The translations under genes were made by a program, and so were the position numbers. Positions 51,031-61,200 of a stretch of 64,000 nucleotides of DNA are shown piece after piece. Each line of letters begins with the position of its first letter. Within the stretch, counting starts at the first letter, position 1. The notes under the pieces are model-generated. The model was not told where the DNA came from and made no database searches. It saw only the letters and a list, made by a program, of their open reading frames with translations. The DNA is from Sporomusa sp. KB1 (GTDB lineage: Bacteria > Bacillota > Negativicutes > Sporomusales > Sporomusaceae), in the NCBI RefSeq assembly GCF_007830295.1, contig NZ_VLKC01000002.1:3788341-3852340 (forward strand), read 5' to 3'.

Positions 51031-52120
51031 CAAGCAGATAGATAGCTTTGTTCACGGCGGTAATGTGCATGCTTGGGCCAGAGAGAGCGCTGGTGAGTTA
51101 GCGGATATACTAGACTATAGTGCGAATATCAATCCGCTGGGCTTGGCTGATAGTGTACGGAATGCTATAATTCAGTCTGTAGGCCAGGTGGTTCATTATC
51201 CTGATGTAGAGGCTGCGCTGTTGAAAGCGGCGATAAGCAGTCACTATCATGTTGATGTAGCACGGATTACGGCTGGCAATGGTGCTGTTGAATTGTTATA
51301 TGTATTGACACATACGCTGCGTCCTAAGCGGGTACTTATTCCGGCGCCTGCCTTTAGCGAATATGAGCGGGCTGCCAGGGCGGTTGGTGCGGCAATTGAG
51401 TATGCCTATTTAGTACCGGCAGATGATTTTACCATCAATGTTGAGGAGTTAGGCAGCCGTCTAAATGGAGTAGATATGGTTTTTATCGGCAATCCTAATA
51501 ATCCTACAGGTACGCTCGTGACTGTCAGTCAAATAGAGCGCTTATTGAGCGTAGCCAGGCAGACGGGAACAATAGTCGTTGTTGACGAATCCTTTATGGA
51601 CTTTATCATCGGTGATCAGGACTATACTTGCCGGCCATTGCTTACGCAATATGATAATCTGGTAATTATCCATTCACTTACCAAGTTTTATGCTATTCCC
51701 GGTCTCAGACTTGGCTTTGCTTTGACTCATCCTGGTTTAGCGGCTAAGCTTCATGCGGCTAAAGATCCATGGAATGTTAACTTATTGGCACAAACCGCCG
51801 GTGTGGCCGCTTTAGCAGATACGGAGTATCAAATAAAGAGCCGGGAGACTGTGAAGGTTGAAAAAAATAGATTCTATACCAGTCTAAAAGCCCTGCCAGG
51901 ATTAAAGCCATTTGTGCCAGCTGTTAACTACATTTTAATAGATATAAGCCCAAGTGGTTGGGCTGCACCGCAATTGCGCCAGGTACTCGCTGCGCAGAGT
52001 ATTTTAATTCGTGATTGTAGTAATTATCCGGGATTATCTACTAGCTATGTGCGGGTAGCTGTTAAGCTCAATGAACAAAACAAAATTTTGCTCCAATGGT
52101 TAGAGCAGGTATTGAGGTGA
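51014..52120 (+). CDS. cobD: Threonine-phosphate decarboxylase CobD
   Basis: A 368-residue PLP enzyme making (R)-1-amino-2-propanol phosphate for CbiB. Starts at 51011, 51014 or 51020 are all in frame near AGGAG; I take 51014. HGGNVHAWARESAGELADIL is the CobD start, DYSANINPLG the substrate motif, and the PLP lysine is in HSLTKFYAIPGLRLGFALTH. Do not confuse with CbiB, sometimes also called CobD. Confidence 0.93.
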   Translation: MVVIADKQIDSFVHGGNVHAWARESAGELADILDYSANINPLGLADSVRNAIIQSVGQVVHYPDVEAALLKAAISSHYHVDVARITAGNGAVELLYVLTHTLRPKRVLIPAPAFSEYERAARAVGAAIEYAYLVPADDFTINVEELGSRLNGVDMVFIGNPNNPTGTLVTVSQIERLLSVARQTGTIVVVDESFMDFIIGDQDYTCRPLLTQYDNLVIIHSLTKFYAIPGLRLGFALTHPGLAAKLHAAKDPWNVNLLAQTAGVAALADTEYQIKSRETVKVEKNRFYTSLKALPGLKPFVPAVNYILIDISPSGWAAPQLRQVLAAQSILIRDCSNYPGLSTSYVRVAVKLNEQNKILLQWLEQVLR

Positions 52121-52124
52121 AGCT

Positions 52125-52733
52125 ATGACTCGATTGATAGTAGTACGCCACGGGCAGACAGTGTGGAATTTAGAGCGAAAATATCAGGGACACAGTGATA
52201 TTGCGCTGACAGACAAGGGGCTCAGGCAGGCGGAGGCCGTTGGCGCGCGCTTAGCTGATGAAAAAATTGATGCCGTTTATGCCAGTGATTTATCGCGCGC
52301 TTTCAAAACAGCGGAATGCATTGCAGCCAGGCACAGTCTAACGGTACGTGTTGTTCCGGCCTTACGGGAAATAAAGTTTGGCGACTGGGAAGGTCTCACT
52401 TATGAACAAATTTCTGCGCAATGGCCAGGGCTGCTGGGTAAGTTATGGACAACTCCCGATGAACTTCAAATACCAGGCGGGGAAAGCTTTCAACAGCTCA
52501 AAGAACGAGCTTATGCGGCCATCGAAAGAATTGTAGCAGCGCATCCGGACCAGACGGTAGTAGTAGTGGCCCATGGCGGCACAATTTGCACAATTTTATG
52601 CGCTATGCTTGGCGTTCATTTGAATCATGTGTGGAACATCAGACAGGATAACACCGCCGTCAATATCATTGAATATTATGAAGGCCGGCCGACAATTACG
52701 TTACTAAATTGTGTTAGCCACTTAGTAGAATAG
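52125..52733 (+). CDS. cobC: Alpha-ribazole phosphatase CobC
   Basis: A 202-residue histidine phosphatase that removes the phosphate from alpha-ribazole phosphate or adenosylcobalamin phosphate. VVRHGQTVWNLERKYQGHSD holds the catalytic His; EIKFGDWEGLTYEQI is the acid motif and VVAHGGTICTILCAML the second His. Related phosphoglycerate-mutase-like enzymes look alike; the cob context supports CobC. Confidence 0.88.
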   Translation: MTRLIVVRHGQTVWNLERKYQGHSDIALTDKGLRQAEAVGARLADEKIDAVYASDLSRAFKTAECIAARHSLTVRVVPALREIKFGDWEGLTYEQISAQWPGLLGKLWTTPDELQIPGGESFQQLKERAYAAIERIVAAHPDQTVVVVAHGGTICTILCAMLGVHLNHVWNIRQDNTAVNIIEYYEGRPTITLLNCVSHLVE

Positions 52734-52758
52734 GCAGCATTACAAGGATGTGAGGCCG

Positions 52759-53085
52759 ATGAACTTATTTGATTTGCCCAAGATATTGCCAGAGGAAGAA
52801 CTGTTTGAAACGCTGCTGCCTGACCAGGGGGTTTTGATTGAACGGATTATTTCAACAGGGCAAGTATCGCCGCCGGATTTTTGGTATGACCAGGAGCGGG
52901 ACGAATGGGTGGCAGTATTGCAAGGCGAAGCCGTTCTTCAATGGGAAAATGGGAGCGAACAAAGGCTTTTAGCCGGTGATTGGGCTTGTATTCCTGCACA
53001 TAAGCGGCATCGGGTTTCCTATACCTCGAAGCAACCGCCATGTATTTGGCTGGCTGTTCATGGAAGATTAGTGTTAAACCCTTAG
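52759..53085 (+). CDS. Single-domain cupin protein
   Basis: A 108-residue cupin. ATG 52759 is used, with AAGGA 10 nt before; a GTG at 52750 is a second choice. The first cupin box is partly kept (DFWYDQERDEWVAVLQGEAV) and the second is IPAHKRHRVSYTSK. Metal ligands are few: mainly the H-K-R-H-R positions, with Glu in DEW. The enzyme role is unknown. It closes the cob operon, followed by a terminator 106 nt downstream. Confidence 0.75.
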   Translation: MNLFDLPKILPEEELFETLLPDQGVLIERIISTGQVSPPDFWYDQERDEWVAVLQGEAVLQWENGSEQRLLAGDWACIPAHKRHRVSYTSKQPPCIWLAVHGRLVLNP

Positions 53086-53191
53086 AAATGTAAAAAGAAA
53101 AAAATATTGATACATGAGAAGTTTGATATTATGCTGCTGCCAAGCCTTCCTACAGAGCAGCAGGCAAACTCATGACAAAATGACTAGAGAT

Positions 53192-53222
53192 ACTCCTTTG
53201 CACAAAAAGGAGTGTTTTTTTA
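53192..53222 (+). terminator. Intrinsic terminator after the cob operon
   Basis: ACTCCTTT (53192-53199) and AAAGGAGT (53206-53213) with a 6-nt loop, followed by GTTTTTTTA. Confidence 0.8.
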
Positions 53223-53486
53223 TGTCTAATACAAACAAATCATGACCAAAATGGTTTTTTTATACATAATTGTATGATTTATAAAGGGAATTTATGGTCT
53301 TTTATGGTATTTAATAATATATTAATAATTTTAAAAGTAACTTTATGATAGAAATTTATTATGTTTGGTATCTGTACCGACATTTTTTTGTTTTCTACAG
53401 CATAACTAAATTTGCAGGCCGATATAGTTAGCCGCGTGCTATTGCGTCTGACTTTTTATATTTAAAAACAGAATAGGAGACCAGTA
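53223..53486 (+). promoter_or_regulatory. AT-rich leader of the two-partner secretion operon
   Basis: About 260 bp of very AT-rich sequence with no open frame worth reporting, between the cob terminator and tpsB. It must hold the promoter of the adhesin operon. TA-rich candidates for a -10 box (TATGAT near 53344, TATATT near 53455) are present, but none is paired with a clear -35, so no exact promoter is claimed. AATAGGAGACC is the tpsB ribosome binding site. Confidence 0.4.
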
Positions 53487-55193
53487 ATGATCCAGAATAC
53501 TCACAAAGATTTACTGTTAGCTAAGATTTGCGTACTTGTCCTAATAATCCTATTTACTGCCACAAGCCTCACCTGGGCAGCGCCACCATCCCGAACTGAT
53601 ATTGAAGAACAAAATCGCAAGGCACGCCAAGAAGATCAGGCGCGCAGGCAACGTGAGCAAGGCCAGGACGTTTTTTTGCAGAAGGGTAAGCAAGGTGCTG
53701 AAACGGTAAAATTGCCTAATGAGACGCCCAGCTTCATCATAAACACCATAAAGATTGAAGGCGATGAAGAAGGTCGGTTTCCCTGGATGTATGAGCTGAC
53801 CAAAAAGTATCAAGGTCAAGAGATCGGCTGGCAAGGGATAAACATCATTGTAAAAGTACTTACCAACGCCTTTATCGACCGCGGCTATGTAACGACAAGA
53901 GTACTTATCCCCCAGCAAGACATAGCAACAGGTGTCCTTACCCTGCAAGTGGTTCCCGGGACGATTAAAGACTTTAAACTATCAGATCCCGCCATTAGAG
54001 CAGATTGGAAAAGTGCTTTCCCTACAAGACCGGGAGATATTCTGAACCTGCGTGACCTCGAACAGGGACTGGAGCAAATGAAGCGTGTCCCATCCCAAGA
54101 CGCTGAAATGCAACTGCTGCCGGGGGACAAGCCTGGCGAATCAATAGTACAAATCACTGTCAACCAGAAGAAGCCTTGGAAAGTAGTGCTCTCATTAGAC
54201 GACTCAGGCAGCAAAGCCACTGGCAAGCTGCAGAAATCGGAAACCTTTTCACTTGACAACCTATTTGGCATCAATGACCTGTTCAACATCTCCTTTAATA
54301 GTGATGCCGAAAGAAAAGGCGACCAATCTGGCACAAAAGGAGACAGCTTCAGCTATTCGTTTCCTCAGGGTTACTGGACGTATTCCCTATCAAGTTCAGT
54401 ATATAAATACCATCAGACAATTGATAACCAGGGAACTATCTTTGTATCATCCGGGCGTACCCGAAACCTCGAATTAAAAGCAGAAAAACTCGTGTATCGT
54501 GACCAGACCCGGAAAACCAGCCTAGCCTTTAGCCTGATCAAATCCCGCAGTAAATCCTATATTGACGACACAGAAATCGAAATACAGCGACGTAAAACCA
54601 CTGCGGCCAAACTGGCTCTTAATCATAAACAATATAATGGTCAAGCCGTTGTTGACTATACGGTGGCCTACAAGCGAGGCGTACCCTGGCTGGGAGCACA
54701 GGATGATCCTTCTGCCGGTCAATCTAACCAGCCAACTACCCACTACAATATCTGGACACTGGACATCAGCCTCACAGCCCCTGTTACCATTGGCAAAACC
54801 AAAGCAAGCTACAACGCCACGCTGCACGGGCAGTATACCAAAGACATGCTGTATGCCGCCGAATTCCTCAGTATTGGCAACCGCTATACGGTGCGGGGCT
54901 TTGATGGCGAACAGACACTCGCCGCCGAAAATGGATGGTATCTGCGTAATGAAATAAGTGTGCCAATCAAAGAAACCGGCCCGGAAATTTATCTGGCCTT
55001 AGATGTAGGTCAGATTGGCGGTGCATCTGCCGGTCAATCACCTGGCAAAAGCTTAGTCGGTTCTACACTGGGGCTTCGTGGTACCTTGGCCGGAGCCCAA
55101 TATGAAGTATTCATTGGTAAAGCTATCAAACGACCGGCTGGAATGGATGTGCCGGATCATGTTTTAGGATTTCAACTGCTTTATCAGATATAG
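53487..55193 (+). CDS. TpsB/FhaC-family outer-membrane transporter
   Basis: A 568-residue outer-membrane protein that exports the adhesin encoded next. Signal peptide LLLAKICVLVLIILFTATSL ends near AAP (residue 31). A Gln/Arg-rich helix follows (EEQNRKARQEDQARRQREQG), a feature of FhaC helix H1. Two POTRA domains are seen (TPSFIINTIKIEGDEEGRFP; IDRGYVTTRVLIPQQDIATG), then a 16-strand barrel with the conserved VRGFDGEQTLAAENGWYLRN (FhaC loop 6 motif VRGY/F) and a terminal aromatic strand (VLGFQLLYQI). All parts are present. The gap to the adhesin gene is 37 nt. Confidence 0.92.
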   Translation: MIQNTHKDLLLAKICVLVLIILFTATSLTWAAPPSRTDIEEQNRKARQEDQARRQREQGQDVFLQKGKQGAETVKLPNETPSFIINTIKIEGDEEGRFPWMYELTKKYQGQEIGWQGINIIVKVLTNAFIDRGYVTTRVLIPQQDIATGVLTLQVVPGTIKDFKLSDPAIRADWKSAFPTRPGDILNLRDLEQGLEQMKRVPSQDAEMQLLPGDKPGESIVQITVNQKKPWKVVLSLDDSGSKATGKLQKSETFSLDNLFGINDLFNISFNSDAERKGDQSGTKGDSFSYSFPQGYWTYSLSSSVYKYHQTIDNQGTIFVSSGRTRNLELKAEKLVYRDQTRKTSLAFSLIKSRSKSYIDDTEIEIQRRKTTAAKLALNHKQYNGQAVVDYTVAYKRGVPWLGAQDDPSAGQSNQPTTHYNIWTLDISLTAPVTIGKTKASYNATLHGQYTKDMLYAAEFLSIGNRYTVRGFDGEQTLAAENGWYLRNEISVPIKETGPEIYLALDVGQIGGASAGQSPGKSLVGSTLGLRGTLAGAQYEVFIGKAIKRPAGMDVPDHVLGFQLLYQI

Positions 55194-55230
55194 AGACACT
55201 GTTGGAATGGCATCTCAAGGAGGAGATAGA

Positions 55231-58200
55231 ATGATTGGTTTTTCATCAAGGAAGAGTAAAATGCGTAAACTAGTAGCCTGGATCACCTTAGCCGTATTCA
55301 GCCTGCAGCCAACCATTACAGCGGCACAAGTAGTAGCCGACACCAAGGCAGCGGCCAACAACCGGCCTGTAGTAGACAGTGCGCCAAACGGTACCCCTGT
55401 CGTACAAATCACTACACCGTCAGCAGCGGGAGTTTCGCGTAATCTCTATCAACAATTTGATATAAACAGCAAAGGACTTATTCTCAATAACTCATTCAAA
55501 TTAACCATGACCAAACTCGCAGGCTACATACAGGGCAATTCCAACCTTGCAGGCGGTTCAGCTCGCATCATCCTAAATGAGGTTACCGGCAACAACATCA
55601 GCAACCTTGCCGGCTACCTGGAAGTAGCCGGTCAACGGGCTGATGTCATTATTGCTAACCGTAACGGCATCGTCGGGAATGGATTCGGATTTATTAATAC
55701 AAACAGGGGCGTTCTTACCACCGGCGTGCCCGTATTTGGTGGAAGCGGCAGTCTGGATGCTTTTCGCGTCATTGGTGGACAAATAAGCGTTCAGGGAAAA
55801 GGCATTGATGCAACAGGAACTGACCGGGTTGAATTAATCAGCCGGTCAGTAACAGTCAATGCCGGTATCTGGGCCAAAGATCTAAACGTTGTGACAGGCA
55901 GTAACGACGTGAAATATAACACACTAACCACACAAACTCTCACCGGAGAGGGCACCCAACCCCAGGTTGCTCTTGATGTCAGCGCTTTAGGCGGGATGTA
56001 TGCGAACAAAATTAAACTGGTTGGTACTGAACATGGTGTTGGCGTAAACAGCCAAGGCACCATCTCTGCCAGCGGCGGTGATCTCATACTAACGAACGCT
56101 GGCAAAATAACACTGGGTGGTCAGAGTAACGCCAGTGGCAATGTAACGGTAACCGCCGCAGACCGTATAGAAAATCAAGGGACAATTTACGCTCAGGAAA
56201 ATACCACTATTAAAAGTACCGGTGCACTCAGCAATACCGGTGGTATTGCTGCAGCCCAAAATACCAATATAACGGCACAAACCATAACTTCAGCCGGAAC
56301 GTTTGCCTCCGGTGTAACGAGTGGCGGCAAAATAGGAACAACTGGTGATCTTAGTCTAACGGCATCTGGAGCCGTGAATGCCCAAGGTAAAAACCTAGCG
56401 GCAGGAAACCTTAGGATCAGTGGTGCAAGCCTAGATCAGAGCGGAGCAACGACCTATGCCGGAAGGAATGCCACCATTACAGCCAGCACGGGGGACAGTA
56501 ACCATACCGGTGCTACCTTGCAAGCCGGCGGCGCTTTAACGGTCAAAGCTGCCGGCACCGTCAAAAATAATAAAGATATACATGGTACCGCCGGTCAAAT
56601 GACCGCTGATAACATCACCATTACTGCTGGTGACATTTCCAATCAGGGTAGCCATATTACGCAGACCGGTTCCAGCATGACCAATCTAACGGCAACAAAC
56701 AGCATCGACAACACCGGTGGCACTATCGCTACCAATGGTTCAGCCCTTACAATACAAGCAAATGCAATTACTAATAACCAGGGACAAATACAGCACGCAG
56801 GAACCGGTGAGCTGGTGATAAAAGCCACCGGTGACATCAGTAATCGTAACGGTAGTATAACAAGCAACGGCCAAACCAGCCTTAGCGGCCAGAACATCGA
56901 CAATGCCCAGGGTACGGTTGTGGTGCAAAAACAACTGGGAATCACTGCAGCCACGGTTTCAAACAGTCAGGGTACCTTTAGTGGCGCAGATACAGTAAAG
57001 CTAACAGCTTCAGGTGCTGTGAACAACCAGCAAGGCGTTATTCAGGCAAGCAAAGGCTTGGCGGTCACCGCCCAGGCATTGAATAATAGTGGTGGCAAGG
57101 TCACCAACATCGGCACGAGTGATGTTGAAATAATTGTAAAAGAGAGCATTCAAAACAAGAGCGGATTGATCGGTGGCAACGGCGATGTAGACGTCACGGC
57201 CCAAACCCTGACAAGCCAAGGCGGCCAGGTCATAGCGAAAAACAACCTAACAATCATAAGTAAGCAAAGCACAGACAATACCAATGGCACCATGTCCGCC
57301 GGGCGAGACGTCAATCTCAACCAAAGCAATGCCAACTTGACCAATCTTGGCGGTGAAATAAATGCTGCTGGAGCTTTGCATGTCCAGGCGGCGGCAGTGG
57401 ATAACACCGGCGGCAAATTGGCGGCAAACAAGGATATTACCCTTATTGCCCAAAGCCTGGATGGCAATGGGCAGACTGTGGCCGGACAGGATCTTAGCGT
57501 AACAGTAACAGGCAATCTAACAAACAGCACCGGCGGTCAGCTCAAAGCCAATCGCGACGTGAACGTGAATGCAGGCGGAGCGGTCATCAACAAGGGAAAT
57601 ATTACTGCTGTCAGAAACGCTAATTTAAAGGGCAGCAATATCATAAATGACGACAAAGACGACAGTATTGCGTCTGGAAATGCTTTGACGATTACGACGA
57701 GCGGTAATGTGAATAACAAAGGCCAGATGGCTGGAAATGCCGTTTTGATAAATGCCCAAAATATAAATAGCACTGGAACAGTGACTGGTAGTACATTGAA
57801 GGTACAGACCAATAGCCTTACTAATAGGGGCGCAATTAGCAGTATAAGTGATATGAACCTTGATGTCAGTGGCACTTTGCTCAATCAAGGGACAATCTAC
57901 GCCCAGGGAAATACTCAGCTATATAACGTCGATACACTTACCAACAGCGGTGTGCTTGCTTCTGCAAAAAATACAATCATATCGGCCCAGGTCGTGTCCT
58001 CTACCGGAGCTCTTGGCGCAGGGATTAATGCCAATGGCAGTGTTGTTGGCGATTCCGGCAACCTAACAATCGCTGCCACCGACGCTGTTACTAGCCAAGG
58101 GCAAACACTGGCTGGCGGCGATCTCGCCATCACCGGTACTGCTGTGGATCTTACTGGGAGTAAAACGAATGCAGGTGATAAAGCCGACATTACAGCTACC

Positions 58201-61200
58201 AGTGGCGATGTCAACAATACAGGGGGCACTATGCAAGTCGGCGGTGCCTTAACGGTAAAAGCCGTTGGCACAGTGAAGAATGATTTGGGCGCAAAAGGCA
58301 GCAAGAGTCAGATTGTTGCCGATAAAGTATCGATTACAGCCAAGGCCATCAGCAACAAAGGCGGCAGCATCAAACAAATCGGTTCAGCTGCTACAACCTT
58401 GAAGGCGACGGACAATATCGACAACACCGGTGGCACTATCGCTACCAATGGTTCAGCCCTTACAATACAAGCAAATGCAGTTACTAATAACCAAGGACAA
58501 ATACAGCATGCAGGAACCGGTGAACTGGAGGTAAAAGCCACCGGAGACATCACTAATCGTAGCGGTAGTATAACAGGCAACGGCCAAACCAGCCTTAGCG
58601 GCCGGAATATCGACAATACCCAGGGTACGGTTGTGGTGCAAAAACAACTGGAAATCACCGCAGCCACGGTTTCAAACAGTCAGGGTACCTTTAGTGGCGC
58701 AGATACAGTAAAGCTAATAGCTTCAGGTGCTGTGAACAACCAGCAAGGCGTCATTCAGGCGAGTAAAGGCTTGGCGGTCACCGCCCAGTCAGTGAATAAT
58801 AGTGGTGGCAAGGTCACCAACATCGGCACGAGTGATGTTGAAATAATTGTAAAAGAGAGCATTCAAAACAAGAGTGGGTTGATCGGTGGCAACGGCGATG
58901 TAGACGTCACGGCCCAAACCCTGACAAGCCAAGGCGGCCAGGTCATAGCGAAAAACAACCTAACAATCATAAGTAAGCAAAGCACAGACAATACCAATGG
59001 CACCATGTCCGCCGGGCGAGACGTCAATCTCAACCAAAGCAATGCCAACTTGATTAATCTTGGCGGTGAAATAAATGCTGCTGGAGCATTGCATGTCCAG
59101 GCGGCGGCAGTGGATAACACCGGCGGCAAATTGGCGGCGAACAAGGATATTACCCTTATTGCCGAAAGCCTGGATGGCAATGGCCAGACTGTAGCCGGTC
59201 AGGATCTTAGCGTAACAGTAAAAGGCAATCTAACGAACAGTACCAGTGGTCAACTCAAAGCAAACCGCGACGTGAACATAAATGCAGGCGGTGCAGTCAT
59301 CAACAAGGAAAATATTACTGCTGTCAGAAACGCCAGTCTAACAGGCAGCACTATTACGAATGATACAGGCGCCATCCTAGTGACCGGAAATGCGCTGACA
59401 ATTGCAACCAGCGGTAATGTGAATAACAATGGCGAAATAGATGGAAATGGCGTTTCGGTAAATGCCCAAAAGGTAGATAACACCGGCAAGGTAGTTACCG
59501 GTACATTAACAGTAGAGTCAAATAGCCTAAATAACCTGGGAGCTGCAGCAGCACTTAACAGTACGGGCGATATGAACCTTAAAGTTCATGGTGATCTCAC
59601 CAGCCAAGGGGTAATCTATGCCCAAGGCAATACTACCTTAACCGGGATTGGTAACCTCACCAATACTGGTGTGCTTGCCTCTGCAAAAAATACAGATATT
59701 GCGGCGCAGATCGTGTCTTCTACCGGGGCTCTTGGCGCAGGAATCAACACCAATGGCGGCATTGGCAATTCAGGCAACCTCACAATCATGTCGTCCGGTG
59801 CTGTGACTAACCAAGGACAGGCATTGGCTGGCGGCAATCTTACCGTTAACGGTACCGCCGTTGATCTTGCCGGGGGTAGAACATATGCAGGCGGTACAGC
59901 CGATATTACAGCTAACAACGGTGATGTCAACAATACCGGCGGCGATATAGAAGTCGGGAGCACTTTAACCATAAGCGCAGCTGATGCTATTAAAAATGAT
60001 AAAAACGCAACCGGTGTGGCCGGTAAAATAACGGCAGAGAAAGTGACGATGACAGCTAATAGCATCAGCAATAAGGAGGGTAGCATCAAACAAATTGGTT
60101 CAGAGACTACAACCTTAAAGGCAACAGACACCATTGATAACACTGCTGGAACCATTGCCACCAATGGTGCGTCCCTTACTATACAAGCAAAGGAAATTAC
60201 GAATAACAAGGGAAAAATACAGCATGCCGGTATTGACGCACTGGTGATAAAAGCCACCGGTGATATTATGAATCGTAACGGTAACATACTAAGCAATGGC
60301 CAAACCAGCCTTAGCGGCCAGAATATCGACAATGCCCAGGGTACGGTTGTGGCACAAAAACAACTGGAAATTACCGCAGCATCTGTGGAAAATAGCCAGG
60401 GAACCTTTGTTGCTTCCGATACCATTAACCTCTCAGCATCTGGCACCCTTAGTAACCAACAAGGTGTCATTCAGACAAGTAAAGGCTTGGCGGTCACCGC
60501 CCAGTCATTGAATAATAGTGGTGGCAAGGTCATCAACCTCGACACGAGTAACGCCAAAATAATTGTGAAAGAAAGCATTCAAAACAACTCTGGACTGATC
60601 GGTGGCAACGGCGATGTAGCCGTCACAGCTAAAACCCTGACGAGCCAAGGCGGTCAGGTTATAGCGAAAAACAACCTAACAATCATAAGTAAACAAAGCA
60701 CAGACAATACCAATGGCACCATGTCCGCCGGGCAAGACGTCAATCTCAACCAAAGTAATGCCAATTTGAGCAACCTTGGCGGGGAAATAAGTGCCGGTGG
60801 GGCTCTACATATCCAGGCGGCGGCAGTGAATAATACCGGCGGCAATCTGCTGGCGAACAAGGATATTACCCTTATTGGCCAAAGCCTGGATGGCAATGGC
60901 CAGACTGTAGCCGGTCAGGACCTTAGCGTAACAGTGAAAGGCAATCTAACGAACAGCACCAGTGGTCAACTCAAAGCCAATCGCGACGTGAACGTGAATG
61001 CAGGCGGAGTAGTGACAAACCGGGGCAATATTACGGCTGTCAGGAACGCTAATTTAAAGGGCAGCAATATCATAAATGACACAGGCGCCAATATTGCGTC
61101 CGGAATTGCTATGACTATTTCGACGAGCAGTAATGTGAATAACAGTGGGCAGATGGCCGGAAATGCCATTTTGATAAATGCCCAAAATGTAAATAACAGC

